Shown here in pieces: positions 61,092 to 64,000 of a stretch of 64,000 nucleotides of DNA; the stretch's first letter is position 1; each line of letters begins with the position of its first letter. The notes below the pieces were generated by a model. The model ran no database searches. It was not told the DNA's origin and saw nothing but the letters and a program-made list of their open reading frames with translations. The translations under genes were made by a program, and so were the position numbers. Source of the stretch: Methanofollis ethanolicus (GTDB lineage Archaea; Halobacteriota; Methanomicrobia; Methanomicrobiales; Methanofollaceae); NCBI RefSeq assembly GCF_001571385.1, contig NZ_BCNW01000001.1, positions 1,984,001-2,048,000 of the forward strand, given 5' to 3'.

Positions 61092-61269
61092 AGTGCCGAC
61101 CGCCGGGAATCTGAAGTGCGACCTATAGGCGGTTTACAGTGGGGGTGCGGCGCCATCATGGAAACCAGGGATGGCACGCCCCCACAAAACGAGGGGAGAC
61201 GGGACGGACACACAATGAAAAGGTTCAGACTTTCAGGGCGGACGATGCCCTGCAACCCACTATAATCGC
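61092..61269. other. Intergenic stretch after polB
   Basis: About 180 bases between convergent genes. No gene, repeat or structured RNA was recognised. Confidence 0.35.
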
Positions 61270-61431
61270 TTAATTCCGTCTTTTATTCTTTTTGTTGGCT
61301 GCGATCTTCTCTTTTGACGTCAGGGGAGCGTTCTTGACCACGGGTTCTGTCTTTTCGGCTCCTGCCGGTGATTTTACATCCGTACTTTCCGTTTTGGGAC
61401 TCTTACCCTTTGGACTGCTCTGACCTTTCAT
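61270..61431 (-). CDS. Tiny Lys-rich protein, copy 1
   Basis: The 53-aa product (MKGQSSPKGKSPKTESTDVK...) has a low-complexity Lys/Ser/Glu-rich start and a basic tail LTSKEKIAANKKNKRRN. It has no Cys and no membrane segment. A minus-strand AATATATAC box near 61453-61461 is about 25-30 nt before the start and supports real expression. It looks related to the next small protein. Basic tails like this can bind nucleic acid or ribosomes, but no function is known to me. Confidence 0.6.
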   Translation of the reverse strand: MKGQSSPKGKSPKTESTDVKSPAGAEKTEPVVKNAPLTSKEKIAANKKNKRRN

Positions 61432-61661
61432 AATGTGTCCAATGGTGTTGAAGTGTATATATTCTCCTGTCGGATACGTAATCAAGCGCCGAAAAAAGAT
61501 CTATTTAAAAAAATACGCGACGAGATCCGGATACGCCCCGAACCTTCTTCGGCCAGGCATCGGCCCTGCCCCGAGACGGGATATGTGCAGTGCCGTCTCC
61601 TGGAGCAGGAGGAGATTTATCCCGGGATTAGCCCGAACATTTGGTACGGTTCAGATAAATG

Positions 61662-61826
61662 TCAGTGCTTTTTTCCTTTCTTCATTTTTGCGGCGTATTT
61701 GTCCTTGAGCGAGTCGATCTTCTCCTTTGAGAGGGTCTCTTCGGCCTTTGACTTTGCCGGTGATGAGGCGTCCTGACCTTCCGTTGCCTTGTGCCCTTTT
61801 GTCTTCTGTTCGCCCTGTTTTTTCAT
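61662..61826 (-). CDS. Tiny Lys-rich protein, copy 2
   Basis: The 54-aa product (MKKQGEQKTKGHKATEGQDA...) resembles copy 1: disordered, Lys-rich start and a helical basic end LSKEKIDSLKDKYAAKMKKG. A minus-strand AATATATACG box near 61848-61857 lies about 25-30 nt before the start. Tandem presence of two such genes with separate promoters suggests duplication. No family is recognised. Confidence 0.6.
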   Translation of the reverse strand: MKKQGEQKTKGHKATEGQDASSPAKSKAEETLSKEKIDSLKDKYAAKMKKGKKH

Positions 61827-61857
61827 AATGGTAGACTGTGACCTCGGGGCGTATATA

Positions 61858-62352
61858 TTTGCCCGATATTTCGCTGCTTTTTTCATTGGACAGGGCATCG
61901 GGTACATCGAGCGCACACCCGGGCCTTCTTTCTGAGTCCGTCCTGACGTTCCCGGCCACCGTCCCGCGGCACACACCCGCCACTTCTGTTCGGAGAGCAG
62001 ATGCACCGTACCTTTCCGGATGACGCCATCCGCCACAACCCGACGACGAGGCGGGCGGTCACATGACCATTCCCATCGGCCGGTTTTATCCTGCCGGAGG
62101 CCCCATCGGAGTGCGGGCACCCCCCTCCATACCCGGATCCTCGGGACCGCAGGGGCCGCGAGGGAGTACCTTTTGTGCGCCAGTCGGCACTCACCTGCCC
62201 ATTTACCTCATCATGCCCGATCACTCTTTGCGGGTCTCTCGGCCCCTCTTCTGCCCAAAAAATCCTGATTTTTCTTGCGATTAGAGAAAATCCCTCTCTT
62301 GTTCATTCCGAAATTCTCAAAACACCTGAGGAAAACCTATGATAGTTACCAG
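61858..62352. other. Intergenic region before the second symporter
   Basis: Roughly 500 bases with no convincing gene. A very short frame (MIVTR, 62339-62356) ends in ATGA over the symporter start and may be a coupling mini-frame. No MITE core is seen. Confidence 0.35.
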
Positions 62353-63963
62353 ATGACCATAGAAGTCCTGATTATTCTGCTGTACCTCGCCTCGATGCTT
62401 GCCATCGGCTTTATTGTCCAGCGCCGGGGAGGCGTCGAGACGTCCAAGGGGTACCTGGTCGCCAACAGAAACGTGGGCCCTGTTCTTATCGGGGGGACAC
62501 TTTTTGCCACGTTCTGGGGCGGCGGCACCCTCCTCGGGGGTGCCGGTGCGGCCTATGGGGGTCACATGCTTGCCACCATCGCGGACCCGTGGGCCTCGGG
62601 CATCACGCTCCTGCTGATGGCGATATTCTTCGTGACGATCCTGCGGAAGATGAAGATCGCGTCCCTCGGTGAGATGTATTACCTGCGGTACGGGTCGAAA
62701 GGGGCACTTGTCGCCTCCATCCTCTCCCTTCCCACCCTCATCTTCTGGACCTCGGTGCAGATCCTCGCCATCAGCAAGATCCTCAACGTCCTTGTCGGCA
62801 TTCCCGGCGTCGAGAGTGCCATCATCGCGGGGCTGATCGTGATTGTCTATACCTACCTCGGGGGCATGCTCGCCGTCATCATCACCGACAATATCCAGAT
62901 GGTCCTCATCCTGCTCGGTCTCGCCGTCCTCATACCGACAGGGATCACGTACGTCGGCGGCTTCGATGTCATCGCCGCCAACACGCCGACGGACTTCTGG
63001 TCGATCCTCCCGAGCGACAACTCCCCGAGCGGGATCGGGTGGACGGTCACCGGTATCATGGCCTGGTTTGCGGCATGGTGCGGCATGGGTCTTGGCAGCC
63101 TTGCGTCCCTGGACATCTCACAGCGTGTCTTCTGTGCCCGTGACGACCAGGCCGCACGGCAGGGCCTTCTCCTCGGCACCGGACTGTACTGGGTCGCCGG
63201 CCTCGGCCCGATCTTCCTCGGCCTTCTTGGCATCGTGATGATCAACACCGGCATGATCGACAGCGCCATCCTTGCCGAAGACCCCGAACTGATCGTGCCC
63301 TTCCTGGCAAAGACCCTCCTCTCCCCCTGGATGATGGCCCTCTTCATCGGTTCCCTGATGGCGGCGATCATGTCAACGGCGAGTTCCGCAATCTTCGCGT
63401 CCGCGGCCGTGATCTCGACCAACTTCGTCCACGGTGCGGTCTCCGACCACATCAGGGACGAAAAGGCGGTGCTGCGCTTCACCCGTTTCCTCGTCGTCGC
63501 CATCGGTATCTTCTGCATCGGGATCAGTTTCTGTGCGCCCGGCCTCTACGACCTGATGATCTTCGGGTTCACCCTGCTCTTCGCCTGCCTCTTCTGGGCC
63601 GTCGTCTGCGGTCTCTTCTGGAAGAGAGCGAACGCACCCGGCGCCATCGCCTCGATGCTTGGCGGCCTTGTCACGACGGTCCTCGGGATCGTCGTCCTCT
63701 CGATACAGCAGGGGGCGCCGACTGTTGTCCCGCCCGACAACGAGTGGACGGTCTTCTTCACCTTCGGGCCAACGGTCGTCGCCGGCATCGCCATGTATGT
63801 CGTATCCATGCTGACGCAGGAGACGTACCCGCCTGTCCCGCTGAAGGACACGGACGGGAATGTTCTCAAGTGGCCTGACCTGGAGACAGGATCCGGAGGA
63901 ATAGTAAAAGAACAGGGGCATCCTGCCGTGCTCGCCTCGCCGGTGAGCACCGAGGACGATTGA
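62353..63963 (+). CDS. Sodium:solute symporter (SSS family), second copy
   Basis: The 536-aa product begins MTIEVLIILLYLASMLAIGF. It has ETSKGYLVANRNVGPVLIGG and FATFWGGGTLLGGAGAAYGG, the SSS helix region that lines the substrate path, and about 13 membrane segments. IGSLMAAIMSTASSAIFASA corresponds to the sodium-binding helix. It differs clearly from the symporter at 56019, with a longer hydrophilic tail and no 35-aa partner gene, and so probably carries a different solute. The start was chosen at 62353; the frame is open 26 codons further but those look non-coding. Confidence 0.88.
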   Translation: MTIEVLIILLYLASMLAIGFIVQRRGGVETSKGYLVANRNVGPVLIGGTLFATFWGGGTLLGGAGAAYGGHMLATIADPWASGITLLLMAIFFVTILRKMKIASLGEMYYLRYGSKGALVASILSLPTLIFWTSVQILAISKILNVLVGIPGVESAIIAGLIVIVYTYLGGMLAVIITDNIQMVLILLGLAVLIPTGITYVGGFDVIAANTPTDFWSILPSDNSPSGIGWTVTGIMAWFAAWCGMGLGSLASLDISQRVFCARDDQAARQGLLLGTGLYWVAGLGPIFLGLLGIVMINTGMIDSAILAEDPELIVPFLAKTLLSPWMMALFIGSLMAAIMSTASSAIFASAAVISTNFVHGAVSDHIRDEKAVLRFTRFLVVAIGIFCIGISFCAPGLYDLMIFGFTLLFACLFWAVVCGLFWKRANAPGAIASMLGGLVTTVLGIVVLSIQQGAPTVVPPDNEWTVFFTFGPTVVAGIAMYVVSMLTQETYPPVPLKDTDGNVLKWPDLETGSGGIVKEQGHPAVLASPVSTEDD

Positions 63964-64000
63964 GGGGGGTTTCCCTCCTTCTTTATCTCTTCTTTTTCTG

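Noticed and set aside
62020-62284. Overlapping plus-strand frames of 73-82 codons before the second symporter
   Set aside because: Pro/Arg/Ser-rich composition, no promoter-start agreement and no family resemblance; judged non-coding.
1-64000. tRNA or rRNA genes
   Set aside because: No cloverleaf with a GGTTCGAATCC-type arm and no rRNA-like conserved stretches were seen on either strand by eye; a tRNAscan run would settle it.

Overview
The window looks like chromosomal DNA of a hydrogenotrophic methanogen of the Methanomicrobiales (Methanofollis/Methanoculleus-like; genus is inference). Support: a methanogenesis-marker radical SAM enzyme of the Mmp10 type, archaeal tRNA G10 methyltransferase, citramalate synthase of the methanogen type, family B DNA polymerase, DUF504, PGF-pre-PGF and PEGA surface domains, TATA-box promoters 25-35 nt before leaderless or short-leader genes, U-rich terminators and high GC coding regions. 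No rRNA, tRNA or CRISPR array was recognised.

Layout. 1-12.8 kb is a cell-surface/exopolysaccharide-like locus: two parallel beta-helix proteins, a GT4 glycosyltransferase, two paralogous asparagine-synthetase-like proteins flanking a radical SAM enzyme, a FemAB-like acyltransferase and a NodB-type deacetylase. 13-27.6 kb is mixed metabolism and RNA modification: GDPD, an Lpd-like flavoprotein, an orphan amino-acid binding lipoprotein, DUF504, GntP permease, Mmp10, two AMP-forming acyl-CoA synthetases, TrmG10 and a stand-alone ArcS-like DUF5591 protein. 27.6-35.2 kb is a fluoride-response island: two intact fluoride riboswitches, one before crcB-DUF190 and one before an alpha-toroid (prenyltransferase/terpene-cyclase-like) gene, plus a decayed third riboswitch/crcB copy beside a dnaJ-like fragment. 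The latter lies next to a 1389-aa duplicated beta-helix surface protein. 35.5-43.5 kb carries an ABC exporter and a large ArsR-controlled arsenic-type operon (Cys-rich peptide, two ArsP-like permeases, a small unknown protein, thioredoxin-like, DGC zinc-binding, DUF2703, Acr3, universal stress protein). Two of its genes seem to start at ACG. Four TTCA-N8-TGAA sites mark the likely regulon. 43.5-47.1 kb is grpE-dnaK-dnaJ. 47.2-64 kb holds a PUA/PAPS-reductase protein, purH, DUF4013, cimA-ilvB-ilvN, two sodium:solute symporters (one with a 35-aa partner), malate dehydrogenase-polB and two tiny Lys-rich proteins.

Several intergenic gaps hold members of a MITE-like family with inverted ends of the form GGYTYTGTAGAAAYCCT and a shared GC-rich core. 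Functions are assigned from recognised motifs and family knowledge only; no database search was run.
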